This document shows positions 27,348-36,056 of a stretch of 64,000 nt of DNA, in pieces. The notes below the pieces were generated by a model. That model worked only from the letters and a program-made list of their open reading frames with translations. It had not been told where the DNA came from and did not search any database. The DNA lies in the NCBI RefSeq assembly GCF_020696975.1, contig NZ_JAJGBK010000020.1, positions 93,993 to 157,992 on the forward strand, read 5' to 3'. Each line of letters starts with the position of its first letter. The stretch's first letter is position 1. The translations under genes and the position numbers were made by a program. The DNA is from Methanoculleus sp. (GTDB lineage Archaea; Halobacteriota; Methanomicrobia; Methanomicrobiales; Methanoculleaceae).

Positions 27348-28409
27348 TCATTGGCCTCCACTTATTTGCAACTCAGCCTGCATGTCAAACAGCATTGCGA
27401 AGAACAAGAACTGCATCCCCATCATAAGCATCAGGAATGACAGTGTCCCGTGCACGAAGAGTACCGAGTACCCCAACACGAACTTCTCCCAGAGCGTGAC
27501 GAGCCCCCCGATGATCCCGAGCGGCGTGAGCACCGCCCCGGCGAAGTAAAAGAACGCAAGGGGATGAAAACCCATCTGGATGTACTTCGTCTTCAAGCGG
27601 AAGAGGAAGTTCCCAAGAAGGAGCTTCGAGACCCGGGGGATATAGGTCGAGTAGCGGATCTTCGACTTCTCCCGGCCATACCGGGCCGGGATCGCGACAT
27701 CCTGCACCTTCATCCCATAGATATTGAGCCAGACCAGAAGATGGTTACAATAACCGTAGCCCTGGTAGATGCTGTTGAGAGGGATCTCAGAGAGGGCCTT
27801 TTTCGAGATTGCCGTGTAACCGTTCTGGGGGTCCATCATCTGCCAGTAACCCGAGGCGATCTTGGTGAGGAAGGTGAGGAGAGAGTTGCCGAGACTGCGC
27901 CACGCTGGCATCCCTATCCTGTAGGTCTCGTTGATAAGGCGGTTGCCCTTCGTGTAATCGGCTCGACCGTCGATGATTGGGTCAAGGAGGCCGGGCAGGT
28001 AAGCCGGATCCATCTGGTTATCGCCGGCCATCACTGCGGCAACATCCATTCCATCCTCGATTGCCCTCCGGTAGCCGGAAGTGATTGCTCCCCCAACACC
28101 CAGGTTTGGGTTGTGATGGATGGGAACAATCCTCGGATCGTGTCGAGCGTAGGCATCGATGATTGCCCCGGTCCGATCGGACGAACCGTCGTCCACCGCA
28201 TAGATCCTGGTAATGTAGTCGGGGATGCCGTCGAGCGTCTCACCGATCAGATCTTCTTCGTTGTATGCCGGGACAACCACGGCAACCCGCCTCCCGCGAT
28301 AGCAGGGCTCCTCAATTACACCGCCGGCTACCGTGACCGATTCTTCAGCCACAAATGAATGCGACAGGACCGCGCTTTCCGCATGAATTCGTGTCAACCC
28401 GGATTGCAA
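27348..28409 (-). CDS. Family 2 glycosyltransferase with C-terminal membrane anchor
   Basis: A 353-residue GT2 (GT-A fold, dolichol-phosphate-mannose-synthase type). The catalytic part includes VAVVVPAYNEEDLIGETLDG, YAVDDGSSDRTGAII and VMAGDNQMDPAYL (the DxD-like site), with DPQNGYTAIS later. Two hydrophobic helices at about 275-345 anchor it. It probably makes a polyprenyl-phosphate sugar, the donor for an outside GT-C enzyme such as the protein at 18072-19832 (inference). About 40 residues precede the GT2 fold, so the true start may be further in. It is first in the minus-strand operon. Confidence 0.88.
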   Translation of the reverse strand: MQSGLTRIHAESAVLSHSFVAEESVTVAGGVIEEPCYRGRRVAVVVPAYNEEDLIGETLDGIPDYITRIYAVDDGSSDRTGAIIDAYARHDPRIVPIHHNPNLGVGGAITSGYRRAIEDGMDVAAVMAGDNQMDPAYLPGLLDPIIDGRADYTKGNRLINETYRIGMPAWRSLGNSLLTFLTKIASGYWQMMDPQNGYTAISKKALSEIPLNSIYQGYGYCNHLLVWLNIYGMKVQDVAIPARYGREKSKIRYSTYIPRVSKLLLGNFLFRLKTKYIQMGFHPLAFFYFAGAVLTPLGIIGGLVTLWEKFVLGYSVLFVHGTLSFLMLMMGMQFLFFAMLFDMQAELQISGGQ

Positions 28410-29289
28410 AGAATCACACCCGTAGACAGGCCCTTATCCTATAACATATCTGCTCGCCCGAATTTATTGAGCGAACCCATTCCGGGTCGCTTGAGCCGAA
28501 AGGGAGATGGATTTCTAGGAGCCTGGCCTGGTGCTACTGAGTCATCCATTTTATATATAATTTTCCATCAATTGAGCCCGGAGGCAATTGAGACAATCGA
28601 TTCTAATATTCTGTATGTGCGTTTAATCAAAATTTAACCCGATTTAATTGCCTTTTTGGCGATCCTGGGCGAGAGGTGGACATTCGGGCGTAAGTGCATT
28701 TAATGATATTTAAGTATGTCCCTTATAGGTCACGCCCGGTTACAGCTGCATCTGGAATATTCTTGAAAAATTTTGACCATTCAGTGAAACATTATTGATT
28801 CTGCGAAGATCAACAGACCTTCAGGATTTTTTCCGAAATAGAGAGGCGTTGGTCATCCTGAATCATGTTTTGAGGAGTAGTCACAGTTTCCTTGACCTGC
28901 TATGCATGGAGTCCCGCCAGTAGACGACACATGCTTTGGTTGTGGTGCCAGGATACTTTGCCAGAACCTGGTCAATTTATTCTGAATATTCTGACGGTTC
29001 AAGTTAATAACGATGGTATCCGTCGCTGCATGGCAATTGATGAATGCGCGCGCCATGTCCTGCCGGCAGGCAGCAACCATCCCGGACGGAACTACTCTGG
29101 AGGACAGGGCTGCGCCATCCGGAATGGATCCAATGTTGAGAAGAGGCGCAACTCTGACAGTGTTAAGGAGCACGTGAGAGCATCTGCCGAATTTAAACTA
29201 TTCATCAAGGTCCCTTCCCCTACACCCCGGAAGAGGGTTGGTCATTCTAACAAAAAAGTATATAACGGGGTTTAACGATTGGGTTCACC
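28410..29289. other. Intergenic region, promoter-bearing, no gene seen
   Basis: About 880 bases of mixed composition between two divergent units. TTATATATAA at 28551-28560 could drive the minus-strand glycan operon (leader about 110-120 bases). GTATATAA near 29258-29265 belongs to the plus-strand gene at 29290. Short open frames in between (for example 28892-29275) show no family features. Confidence 0.4.
29259..29265 (+). promoter_or_regulatory. TATA box upstream of the gene at 29290
   Basis: TATATAA is centred about 28 bases before the ATG at 29290, so the transcript probably starts a few bases before the start codon. Confidence 0.5.
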
Positions 29290-29661
29290 ATGAAGAGCCT
29301 TATAATAGGCATGTTGCTGCATGGTGCGGTCATCGCCCCCCTCATCCCGGCAGCCGCGACCGCCACAGGCCCAGACGCCCGCGTCACGGTACCACCAGTC
29401 GATGATGTCAGGGAGTATAAGGGTCTTCATCCTGCCACCGTCGGGCCTGCTACAGGTTCAGGCCTCATGGTTGCCGCTCGCTACAGGTTTCATAGGCATG
29501 CAAGCACATTGGAGGTCAAGGTTCCGAGCGAGGCCCTTTTGCCCCTCGAACCCGGTACCGATTCCCACCATGCCCGGGGCATAGCGGGAGAAGATATCGT
29601 TGAAGTCGATTACCGCGAGGTTGGGGTCTGGACAACCTCATCCACTCCATACATCCCCTGA
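29290..29661 (+). CDS. Short secreted protein of unknown function
   Basis: A 123-residue protein with an apparent signal peptide (MKSLIIGMLLHGAVIAPLIP then AAATAT). The rest is hydrophilic, contains SALLPLEPG-like turns and resembles the beginning of an archaeal surface protein, but no domain is recognised. It is preceded by a well-placed TATA box. The following 400 bases (29662-30070) hold no gene that I can support, so this may be a shortened remnant of a longer surface protein. Confidence 0.45.
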   Translation: MKSLIIGMLLHGAVIAPLIPAAATATGPDARVTVPPVDDVREYKGLHPATVGPATGSGLMVAARYRFHRHASTLEVKVPSEALLPLEPGTDSHHARGIAGEDIVEVDYREVGVWTTSSTPYIP

Positions 29662-30070
29662 TCTGCGAACCATGACGCCGAAGCCGCCGGGAACAAAGCC
29701 TCCCACTGGACCCGCTGTCCGTCTGAAAAGAGCTGCCGGGGAGTCCCGGGCAACCTCCCGTTCCGTCGAGGAGGTGCATGCGATCTTGGACGCTCCGCAC
29801 GAAACCGACGAGTGGCTCCGGTCTCTGTCTGAAGGTGGAACCGAGACACGATCCGGAGGGTCCGGAGCAGTTATATCCAGGATCTCGGCCATAACAGCAA
29901 CCCTGGCGTCCGGGACAGGCGGGAATAGGAGGATCTCACCACAGGCTGAAACTCACCTGGACACCGTTGCGTTGTCCGGGGACCTGCGACCTGAGAGATC
30001 TCTTCGGGTTCCTTTCTCCAGGGGAGGGAATATTGTCTCAGATTATCGCTTGCAGGGCCGAAAGGTCGTG
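29662..30070. other. Gap without a recognised gene
   Basis: The plus-strand frame of the next small membrane protein stays open through this stretch back to 29600, but the translated text is Arg/Ser/Pro-rich and unlike a protein domain. It could be a leader or decayed sequence. Confidence 0.35.
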
Positions 30071-30337
30071 ATGCCAGGCGCAAAAAAATACTATGCTGCG
30101 GCTTTCCTCGCAATCTGGGTCATCATTGTTGCCTTTTTCATGGTTCTTAACCGTACTCTCGATCTTGAGATATTCTTTGTCCTCTCTCTCATGGGCTTCC
30201 TCGTCGTCGCGGTTCTGATTGACGGTGCTTTCTCGCAGCCTCGTTACATGCGCTACATCGGTTACCTCATTATGGTAGGAGTCGCCTGCTTTGCCTACAT
30301 TGTCATGAATAAGATTCTGGAGATCCTTGCCATATGA
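30071..30337 (+). CDS. Small three-helix membrane protein, first gene of the MoxR/DUF58 operon
   Basis: An 88-residue membrane protein with three hydrophobic segments (AFLAIWVIIVAFFMVL, FFVLSLMGFLVVAVLI and IGYLIMVGVACFAYIVM). The ATG at 30071 is chosen as the point where coding character begins. The stop overlaps the start of the next gene as ATGA, so the two are translationally coupled. No family is recognised; it may be a subunit of the membrane assembly encoded by the operon. Confidence 0.65.
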   Translation: MPGAKKYYAAAFLAIWVIIVAFFMVLNRTLDLEIFFVLSLMGFLVVAVLIDGAFSQPRYMRYIGYLIMVGVACFAYIVMNKILEILAI

Positions 30338-31950
30338 ACATCTGGGCTTCACGTTTTATCCTCACGGTCGCTGCCATCGCGGCGCTCCTCCTCCTTGCCA
30401 GTGAGGTAACCAGCCCGGCCCTCTACACTGCGTTGAATACTTCCACCGCCGCTCACGTCGATCCGGGAACTGTTCCAGGGCACCCGGGTAGTGACGTCAG
30501 CACTCTTATCAGCATGATGGATGCTCTCCTTGAACATACCGGGTCTCTCACCTTCATGATCAAACATAACGATTACAAGAGTGCTGAGCGCGACCTCGCC
30601 CACTACAGCGACCTCTCCAGGCAATTCGACCAGCTGGTTGTCACCCTTGATGTCTCCGGTACCGACATAGGCGAGTTCCAGCAGAGCAATCAGGAGAATT
30701 TCGCTTCCCTTGCGACCCTTTTACACGACGTCCGGCGATTTGAAGATCTCCAGCGGCTCGAGATCGAAGTCCGCGACGATGATGAGCAGCATGCAGCGAT
30801 CGTCTACGAGAGCGAGACCCTCCGGCAGAAGATGCAGGAAGGATTTGCTACCTATGTAAGCCATGAAGCCGAAGTGACCGAGATCGGAGAAAAATACAGG
30901 CTGAATTTGACCCCATATCAGGAAAGCATCAGGAATTTTGTGGAGATCGCGAACGCCACGGAAGAACGATGGAACGAGACTCGCAAGAATACAAAATCGC
31001 CCCTCCTGATAGGGGTCATCCCCGGTAAAGGGCGCTATGGGGACACCCTTTCTATCACCGGGAGTTACGTCAATAGCACTCCCGGGACCCCCGTTGAGGT
31101 TTACGTCAACAGCAGAATTGCAGGAAACGCCACCCTTGACGAATTGGGCAATTATACATGTTCCTACCTGATCGGCAAAATTCCTGCCGGGCAGCACCTT
31201 GTCCATGCAACCTCGGGGCCAATCTACTCCGGGGTCGCGAGATTTCTCGTCCAACCTCAAAACACCACCATCACCCTCGCTGTCAGGGAACTGAATCGAC
31301 CGACCATCATCTGCACCGGGAATCTTATGGCAGAGAATGGTCGGCCGGTCGCGGGTGCTCCCGTCATCCTCCGGATCGACGGCACCACCCTTATCGGGGT
31401 CGAGACAGACAGGAATGGCAATTACAGAAGAGAGGTCACCCTTTCCGCCGGGGAGCACGCTATCCGGGCGGAGTTTCACGCCGTGAACTATCCCTTGAAC
31501 ACCTCTGAGAGCCCGACGGCAACCGCTATCATACGAGGCCAGGAGTTGTCTCCTCTTCCGTTCGTAGCAGCGGTAGGGGCTGCGCTTGGGACCGGGTGGT
31601 ACCTCCGGCGCCGCCTACCGGTGAAGAACCTCGTGGCGACAGGGCCCATGAAGATAGATTCGACGCCGGTGATCGAGACGACACCAGAAGTCGACCAGAC
31701 AATCCCGTCGCATGTGGAGATCGCGGCTCTCCCCCCACGAGTTGCCGCGACCGTCCTCTTCCACACACTCCGTGCACGGCTCGGGCTCCCCGAGACAAAG
31801 ACCCCACGGGATTGTGCCTGGCTTGTCCCGGCACATGCCGGGTTCTTCGAGCGCTACGAACGGATCCGTTACGCGGGAGAGATACCATCGGAGGAAGAGC
31901 TCCAGGCAATGGAACAGGAAGCTCTCGGGTGGGATGATGATGCAGCGTGA
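30334..31950 (+). CDS. Membrane protein with DUF4129-like C-terminal domain
   Basis: A 538-residue exported protein: an N-terminal hydrophobic segment (FILTVAAIAALLLLAS), an extracytoplasmic helical part, Ig-like beta repeats in the middle (LLIGVIPGKGRYGDTLSITG, and a carboxypeptidase-regulatory-like GRPVAGAPVILRIDG), a transmembrane helix (about 405-425) and a cytoplasmic tail. The tail, RVAATVLFHTLRARLGLPET, then ETKTPRDCAWLV and FFERYERIRYAGEIPSEEE, matches the DUF4129 type found beside MoxR and DUF58. It lies in the usual gene order for that system. The role is unknown; such loci are linked to complex assembly or membrane stress. Confidence 0.75.
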   Translation: MNIWASRFILTVAAIAALLLLASEVTSPALYTALNTSTAAHVDPGTVPGHPGSDVSTLISMMDALLEHTGSLTFMIKHNDYKSAERDLAHYSDLSRQFDQLVVTLDVSGTDIGEFQQSNQENFASLATLLHDVRRFEDLQRLEIEVRDDDEQHAAIVYESETLRQKMQEGFATYVSHEAEVTEIGEKYRLNLTPYQESIRNFVEIANATEERWNETRKNTKSPLLIGVIPGKGRYGDTLSITGSYVNSTPGTPVEVYVNSRIAGNATLDELGNYTCSYLIGKIPAGQHLVHATSGPIYSGVARFLVQPQNTTITLAVRELNRPTIICTGNLMAENGRPVAGAPVILRIDGTTLIGVETDRNGNYRREVTLSAGEHAIRAEFHAVNYPLNTSESPTATAIIRGQELSPLPFVAAVGAALGTGWYLRRRLPVKNLVATGPMKIDSTPVIETTPEVDQTIPSHVEIAALPPRVAATVLFHTLRARLGLPETKTPRDCAWLVPAHAGFFERYERIRYAGEIPSEEELQAMEQEALGWDDDAA

Positions 31951-32758
31951 GACCTGGGCGATCCTCCTTGTCCTCCTCCTTGCTGGCGGGGTGATCTTTG
32001 TTCATGTCACCACCACCACCGAGGAGTACAGCCGCTACAACATTGGCTGGAACGGCACCTCGGATCTGGCCGCCGAGGAGGTCCGGGATCTCCGGGATCT
32101 CAGTCGCTATCCCGGGGCGACGCTTCTCATCCTCGCGCCCGATCAACCCTTCACCCCCGAAGATGTTGGATACCTGCGGATGTTCCTCGACGACGGCGGG
32201 CATGTCCTCATTGCCGACGAGGAGGGGACAGCAAACCCATTCCTTGAGGATCTCAGGAGCACCATGAGGGTCCGTCCGGGAAATTTCGTGAGTCTTGACC
32301 GGGATCGCGCTGATCCCGGGCTTTTTGTTGGACACATCGTCGAAAACGCGGGCCTCTTTACCGGCGTCGAGACCATCCTCCTCAACCGGCCGGCGGCGGT
32401 CGAGGGCGGCGACCCCCTCTTTGAGACCTCGGTCATGACCTGGGAAGATCTCGACCGCGACGGTCGGCCCGGCGGCCGGGAGACCTTTGGAACCGTAGTT
32501 GTCTGTGCACATGAAGGCAACCTCTCCGTGCTCGGGGATTCGAGCCTTTTCATCAACGCCATGCTCGAAGAGAATCCGAAATTCATTCAAGATCTCCAGC
32601 CACTTCTCATCGACGGCGCCCATAGCAGGATCGGGACCAGAAACTCGTTCATCAACACCCTGGTCTGGGCCCGGGAGACGCCGCTGGCCGCGTCTACCCT
32701 GGCTGCCCTGGCCGTCCTGCCGGTAGCCTGCTGGTTCGGGAGGAGAGAGAATGTCTGA
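31934..32758 (+). CDS. DUF4350-like membrane protein
   Basis: A 274-residue protein with an N-terminal membrane helix (WAILLVLLLAGGVIFV), a Rossmann-like outside or inside domain and a second helix near the end (LAASTLAALAVLPVACWF). The phrase TLLILAPDQPFTPEDVGYLR and then FLDDGGHVLIADEEG is the pattern of DUF4350 (class I glutamine-amidotransferase-like fold without catalytic Cys), found with MoxR/DUF58 genes. Three ATG codons in a row (31934, 31937, 31940) are possible starts after GGGTGGG. It overlaps the genes on both sides. Confidence 0.75.
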   Translation: MMMQRETWAILLVLLLAGGVIFVHVTTTTEEYSRYNIGWNGTSDLAAEEVRDLRDLSRYPGATLLILAPDQPFTPEDVGYLRMFLDDGGHVLIADEEGTANPFLEDLRSTMRVRPGNFVSLDRDRADPGLFVGHIVENAGLFTGVETILLNRPAAVEGGDPLFETSVMTWEDLDRDGRPGGRETFGTVVVCAHEGNLSVLGDSSLFINAMLEENPKFIQDLQPLLIDGAHSRIGTRNSFINTLVWARETPLAASTLAALAVLPVACWFGRRENV

Positions 32759-33725
32759 TAACAGCCTGACAGAACGTATAGAAACGATCACAAATGCTTA
32801 TGAAGAGGTCTGGCAGATCACCCAGCAGGTAGTGGTCGCGAACCAGCCCCTCATCGAGGAGATCTTCATCAGCATGATCAGTGGGGGGCACCTCCTCATC
32901 GAGGGTGTCCCGGGAACAGCAAAGACCACCATCTGCAAGATAGTCGCACGACTGATGGATTACGAGTTCCGGCGCGTCCAGGGGGCCGTGGATCTCCAGC
33001 CGGCGGATATCGTCGGTGTCCGGATCTACGATCGAACGAAAAACGAGTTCGTCCTCCAGAAAGGCCCGATCTTCACGAACTTCCTGATGGTCGACGAGAT
33101 CAATCGCCTGACTCCCAAGACCCAGAGCGCTCTTCTCGAGGCGATGAGCGAACGCCAGACTACGATCGACGGTACATCCTACCCGCTCAGTGAAGCCTAC
33201 TTTGTCATCGCCACCCAGAACCCCTACGACGCTGAAGGCACTTTCCCACTCATCGAGGCCCAACGCGACCGGTTCATGTTCAGCACCACCCTTACCCACC
33301 TCGGCCCGGAGAGCGAACTCGAGATCCTCCGGCGGGAGCGGGCCGGGGAACTGGACTGGAAGGTTTACCAGGACCGGCTCGCTCCTATTCTCGGACCTGA
33401 GAGCATCAGTGCCATGGCCGCAACTGTCCGGGCGGTCAAGGTCGACGAGGTGATCCTTGCCTACATACGCGACGTTGTGCTCGCCACACGGTCCCATGGC
33501 GACGTCCAGCTTGGCGCGAGTTCCCGTGCCTCGATTGCTTTCCTCCGGGGCTCTATGGCCCGGGCGGCCCTGAACGGTCGGACCTATGTGATCCCCGACG
33601 ATGTCCAGGCCCTGGCCCTGCCGGTGCTCCGGCACCGCATTATCCTCACCCGGGAAGCGGCGATCACCGGTGTTACTCCAGAGGCGGTCATCAATGAGAT
33701 CATCAAGAGCGTTGGAGTGTCCTGA
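32751..33725 (+). CDS. MoxR-family AAA+ ATPase
   Basis: A 324-residue cytoplasmic AAA+ protein of the MoxR group, thought to act as a chaperone in assembly or activation of protein complexes together with VWA or DUF58 partners. Walker A is LIEGVPGTAKTTICKIV (about residues 50-60), Walker B is FLMVDEINRLTPKTQ, sensor 1 is FVIATQNPYDAEGTFPL and the lid has LGASSRASIAFLRGSMARA. Length and motifs are complete. It overlaps the DUF4350 gene by eight bases and is two bases from the DUF58 gene. Confidence 0.95.
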   Translation: MSDNSLTERIETITNAYEEVWQITQQVVVANQPLIEEIFISMISGGHLLIEGVPGTAKTTICKIVARLMDYEFRRVQGAVDLQPADIVGVRIYDRTKNEFVLQKGPIFTNFLMVDEINRLTPKTQSALLEAMSERQTTIDGTSYPLSEAYFVIATQNPYDAEGTFPLIEAQRDRFMFSTTLTHLGPESELEILRRERAGELDWKVYQDRLAPILGPESISAMAATVRAVKVDEVILAYIRDVVLATRSHGDVQLGASSRASIAFLRGSMARAALNGRTYVIPDDVQALALPVLRHRIILTREAAITGVTPEAVINEIIKSVGVS

Positions 33726-33727
33726 CA

Positions 33728-34975
33728 ATGTTCCGGCCGACCTGGAAGACCGGGGGAATCGCAGCCCTCGCCCTCGCCCTCACCGCTGTTGCCCTCCCCC
33801 TCGCGAACCCGGCAGCGGCTCTTGCGGCCGGCTCCCTCGGACTCTTCCTCCTCTGGCGGGGCTGGCGGTTCGAGCGCGATCTCGCTATTGTTGCCGCCTC
33901 CCTTGCCGTAGAGCGTGAAGTCGAGCCGAAACTCCTCCGGCAAGGAGCGATGGCGAGTATTAGAGTCCGGGCAGATCTCTCTGCTCCGCCCGGGCTCACG
34001 GTCCGGGTGCGTGATCTTCCCCCGGCGGTTGCGACGGGCGACCCCCCGCTCTCGCCGCCGGGGACGGTCGCGACCTACACGGTCTGGCTCATGGCCCCGG
34101 GGGGGACAACCTTTGGCGGAGTCATTGTCGAGGCAAGTGACGCCTACTTCTCCCGGGACCTCATCTGTCGCCACTACAACGCTCCACACCTCCAGGTCTT
34201 CCCGGGGGGGAGTTGGGGGGTCGGCAGGGGAAGAGGAGTTCGCGGAGAAGATACGCGGGTGGACAGGAAGGCTGCGCTTGCCGGACAGGATGTCCGCGGG
34301 TTCCGGCCCTACCGCTCGGGCGACGATCCCCGGCACGTGGACTGGAAGGTCACGGCCCGGCGCGGCACCCTCTACGTCAGAGAGATCGCAGGGCTTGAGG
34401 GTGGAATACCACTTATTGCCGTCGACCTCCCGACGACTCTGAACGGGGACCTGACGACCCTCGCCCGATTTACGATGACCGTCTACAGTGCGGCCGAAGA
34501 GGTGATTAACACTCATGGGAACTGTTCCCTCCTGATCATCACCAGCGGAGAGGTCGTCCGGTTCCTCCCCGGGGCACAGGATATCCGGGAGGTCGTTGCG
34601 ATCCTCGGCAGCCTTGCCCCGGTTGAACCCCATGCTCCCCTTTACCGTGCGTCGGGATCCGCTGTCCTTATGGCCCGAATGCGTCGTCCTGCCATTGGGG
34701 CGGGACCAGAGGAGAGGGCGTACCATGAGAGACTCAGCGACATCATCTCGGCATTCGCGGCGGAGAACCCTGTGCCCTTTACGGTGGCAATACGGGAGGC
34801 GCTCTCCCGTGCCAACGCCGTTGAGATCCGGCTCTACTCCCTCCTCGTGACTGGCGACAGGAGTCATCTTGTCCAGCTGGCTAACGAAGCAAAGAGCCAG
34901 AAGATGCGGGTTGTCCTGAAGGCTCCCGTCGGTGCAAGTCCTCTTCCCGGGATTGATGCCATGGAGGTGCTCTGA
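33728..34975 (+). CDS. DUF58 protein, VWA-related
   Basis: A 415-residue protein with two N-terminal membrane helices (about 10-48), a beta domain, and the DUF58 signature GFRPYRSGDDPRHVDWKVTA (about residue 195-215). DUF58 proteins resemble a von Willebrand A domain and are regular partners of MoxR ATPases. The run of acidic and Ser residues of a MIDAS site is not obvious here (IPLIAVDLPTT). The next gene follows with no gap. It probably forms a membrane-bound complex with the MoxR ATPase. Confidence 0.92.
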   Translation: MFRPTWKTGGIAALALALTAVALPLANPAAALAAGSLGLFLLWRGWRFERDLAIVAASLAVEREVEPKLLRQGAMASIRVRADLSAPPGLTVRVRDLPPAVATGDPPLSPPGTVATYTVWLMAPGGTTFGGVIVEASDAYFSRDLICRHYNAPHLQVFPGGSWGVGRGRGVRGEDTRVDRKAALAGQDVRGFRPYRSGDDPRHVDWKVTARRGTLYVREIAGLEGGIPLIAVDLPTTLNGDLTTLARFTMTVYSAAEEVINTHGNCSLLIITSGEVVRFLPGAQDIREVVAILGSLAPVEPHAPLYRASGSAVLMARMRRPAIGAGPEERAYHERLSDIISAFAAENPVPFTVAIREALSRANAVEIRLYSLLVTGDRSHLVQLANEAKSQKMRVVLKAPVGASPLPGIDAMEVL

Positions 34976-35268
34976 TGGCGACCGACCGGCGGTTCATCCT
35001 CCTCTGCACGGCCGAGGTCCTGGTCGTGGCGGCAGGCAACATCGTTGCCGCACTCATCCTGCAGATGATCGTCCTTGCCGCATTCATCGAGTATCGGCGG
35101 GGCTTCGCGACCTTCGCCGCCGCAACAATCGCCTTTTCCGGAGTCATTGCTGTCAGCAGCACCGTGTCCTTCCCCCTCCTTGCCCTTGCGGGCGCTCTCG
35201 GCTGCGGCTATCTTGCCCTCCTCCTCCAGGATTATCGGCTGGCCCGGTGGGCGGGAGGCGAAGCATGA
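34975..35268 (+). CDS. Small membrane protein of the MoxR/DUF58 operon
   Basis: A 97-residue protein with two or three hydrophobic helices (LLCTAEVLVVAAGNIVAALI, FAAATIAFSGVIAVSST and FPLLALAGALGCGYLALLL). Its start touches the DUF58 stop and its stop overlaps the next ATG, so it is coupled to both. No family is recognised. Confidence 0.75.
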   Translation: MATDRRFILLCTAEVLVVAAGNIVAALILQMIVLAAFIEYRRGFATFAAATIAFSGVIAVSSTVSFPLLALAGALGCGYLALLLQDYRLARWAGGEA

Positions 35269-36056
35269 CGGGAAACAACCCTTTCCTGGGAGCATTTCTC
35301 CTCATCCTCGCCGCAGTAAGCCTCCTCGCCCTTGCGGGCGCGACCGGGCGGGGGGACATCACCACCGCGACGCTTGTCCTTGCGGGCGCAGGCTGCTTCA
35401 TCGCCGGAGTCTTCCTCCTCGCGCTTCACAAGGGCGAGCCGATCGACCCTGAGATCACCGCCCTCCTCCCCGTCCAGGGGACCGTCAGCATCGCCACCCT
35501 CTGTGCAGACCTTGGGATCCAGGGCAATGCCTGGTTCGTCCCGGAGGCGGACGGGACCGTCGTCGAGGTCATCCCGGTCACCAGCACCTTTCCGGTGACG
35601 CCCAGGGGTGACTACTCCTATGTCACTGGCGAGAGTGGGTGCGCCGTCCGGATTGTCCCGGCATGCGCCCCGCTCCTCGCGCACCTCCGGGAGAAGCATG
35701 CCCTTGAGGTTCCCGAAAGAGAGTATGAGGGACTTCTTGCATGTGTAACAGAGGTCTGTGACGACATCCTCGAGATTGCCGGAAAGACGAAAGCGGTGCA
35801 GGACGGCGCAAACATCGTCGTCACCTTGAACGCCTACCGTCTCCTTCCCGGCTGCCGGGCTGTCAGGGAGGCCTCCCCGAAGTGCTGCACCATGGTCGGC
35901 TGCCCGATCTGCAGCCTGCTTGCGGCGATCACGGCGATAGGGGCCGGACAGCCGATGACTATCGAGCACACCGCCATCGACGAAACAACAAAGACCCTCC
36001 GGGTTATCCTGAGACCGGCCGGGGCCGAGAGGTCAGGCTCCGATAACTCGCATTGA
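35265..36056 (+). CDS. Two-helix membrane protein with Cys-rich C-terminus
   Basis: A 263-residue protein with two N-terminal membrane helices (FLGAFLLILAAVSLLALAG and LVLAGAGCFIAGVFLLAL), a soluble alpha/beta middle and a Cys-rich end (SPKCCTMVGCPICSLLAAIT). It starts in an ATGA overlap with the preceding gene and closes the operon. A conserved hypothetical of methanogens by its look; I do not know its function. The last about 60 codons and some bases after the stop recur in decayed form at about 42655-42830. Confidence 0.75.
   Translation: MTGNNPFLGAFLLILAAVSLLALAGATGRGDITTATLVLAGAGCFIAGVFLLALHKGEPIDPEITALLPVQGTVSIATLCADLGIQGNAWFVPEADGTVVEVIPVTSTFPVTPRGDYSYVTGESGCAVRIVPACAPLLAHLREKHALEVPEREYEGLLACVTEVCDDILEIAGKTKAVQDGANIVVTLNAYRLLPGCRAVREASPKCCTMVGCPICSLLAAITAIGAGQPMTIEHTAIDETTKTLRVILRPAGAERSGSDNSH

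Noticed and set aside
28892..29275. 127-codon plus-strand frame
   Set aside because: Overlaps other equally long frames, no domain or start signal; ends at the promoter of the next gene.
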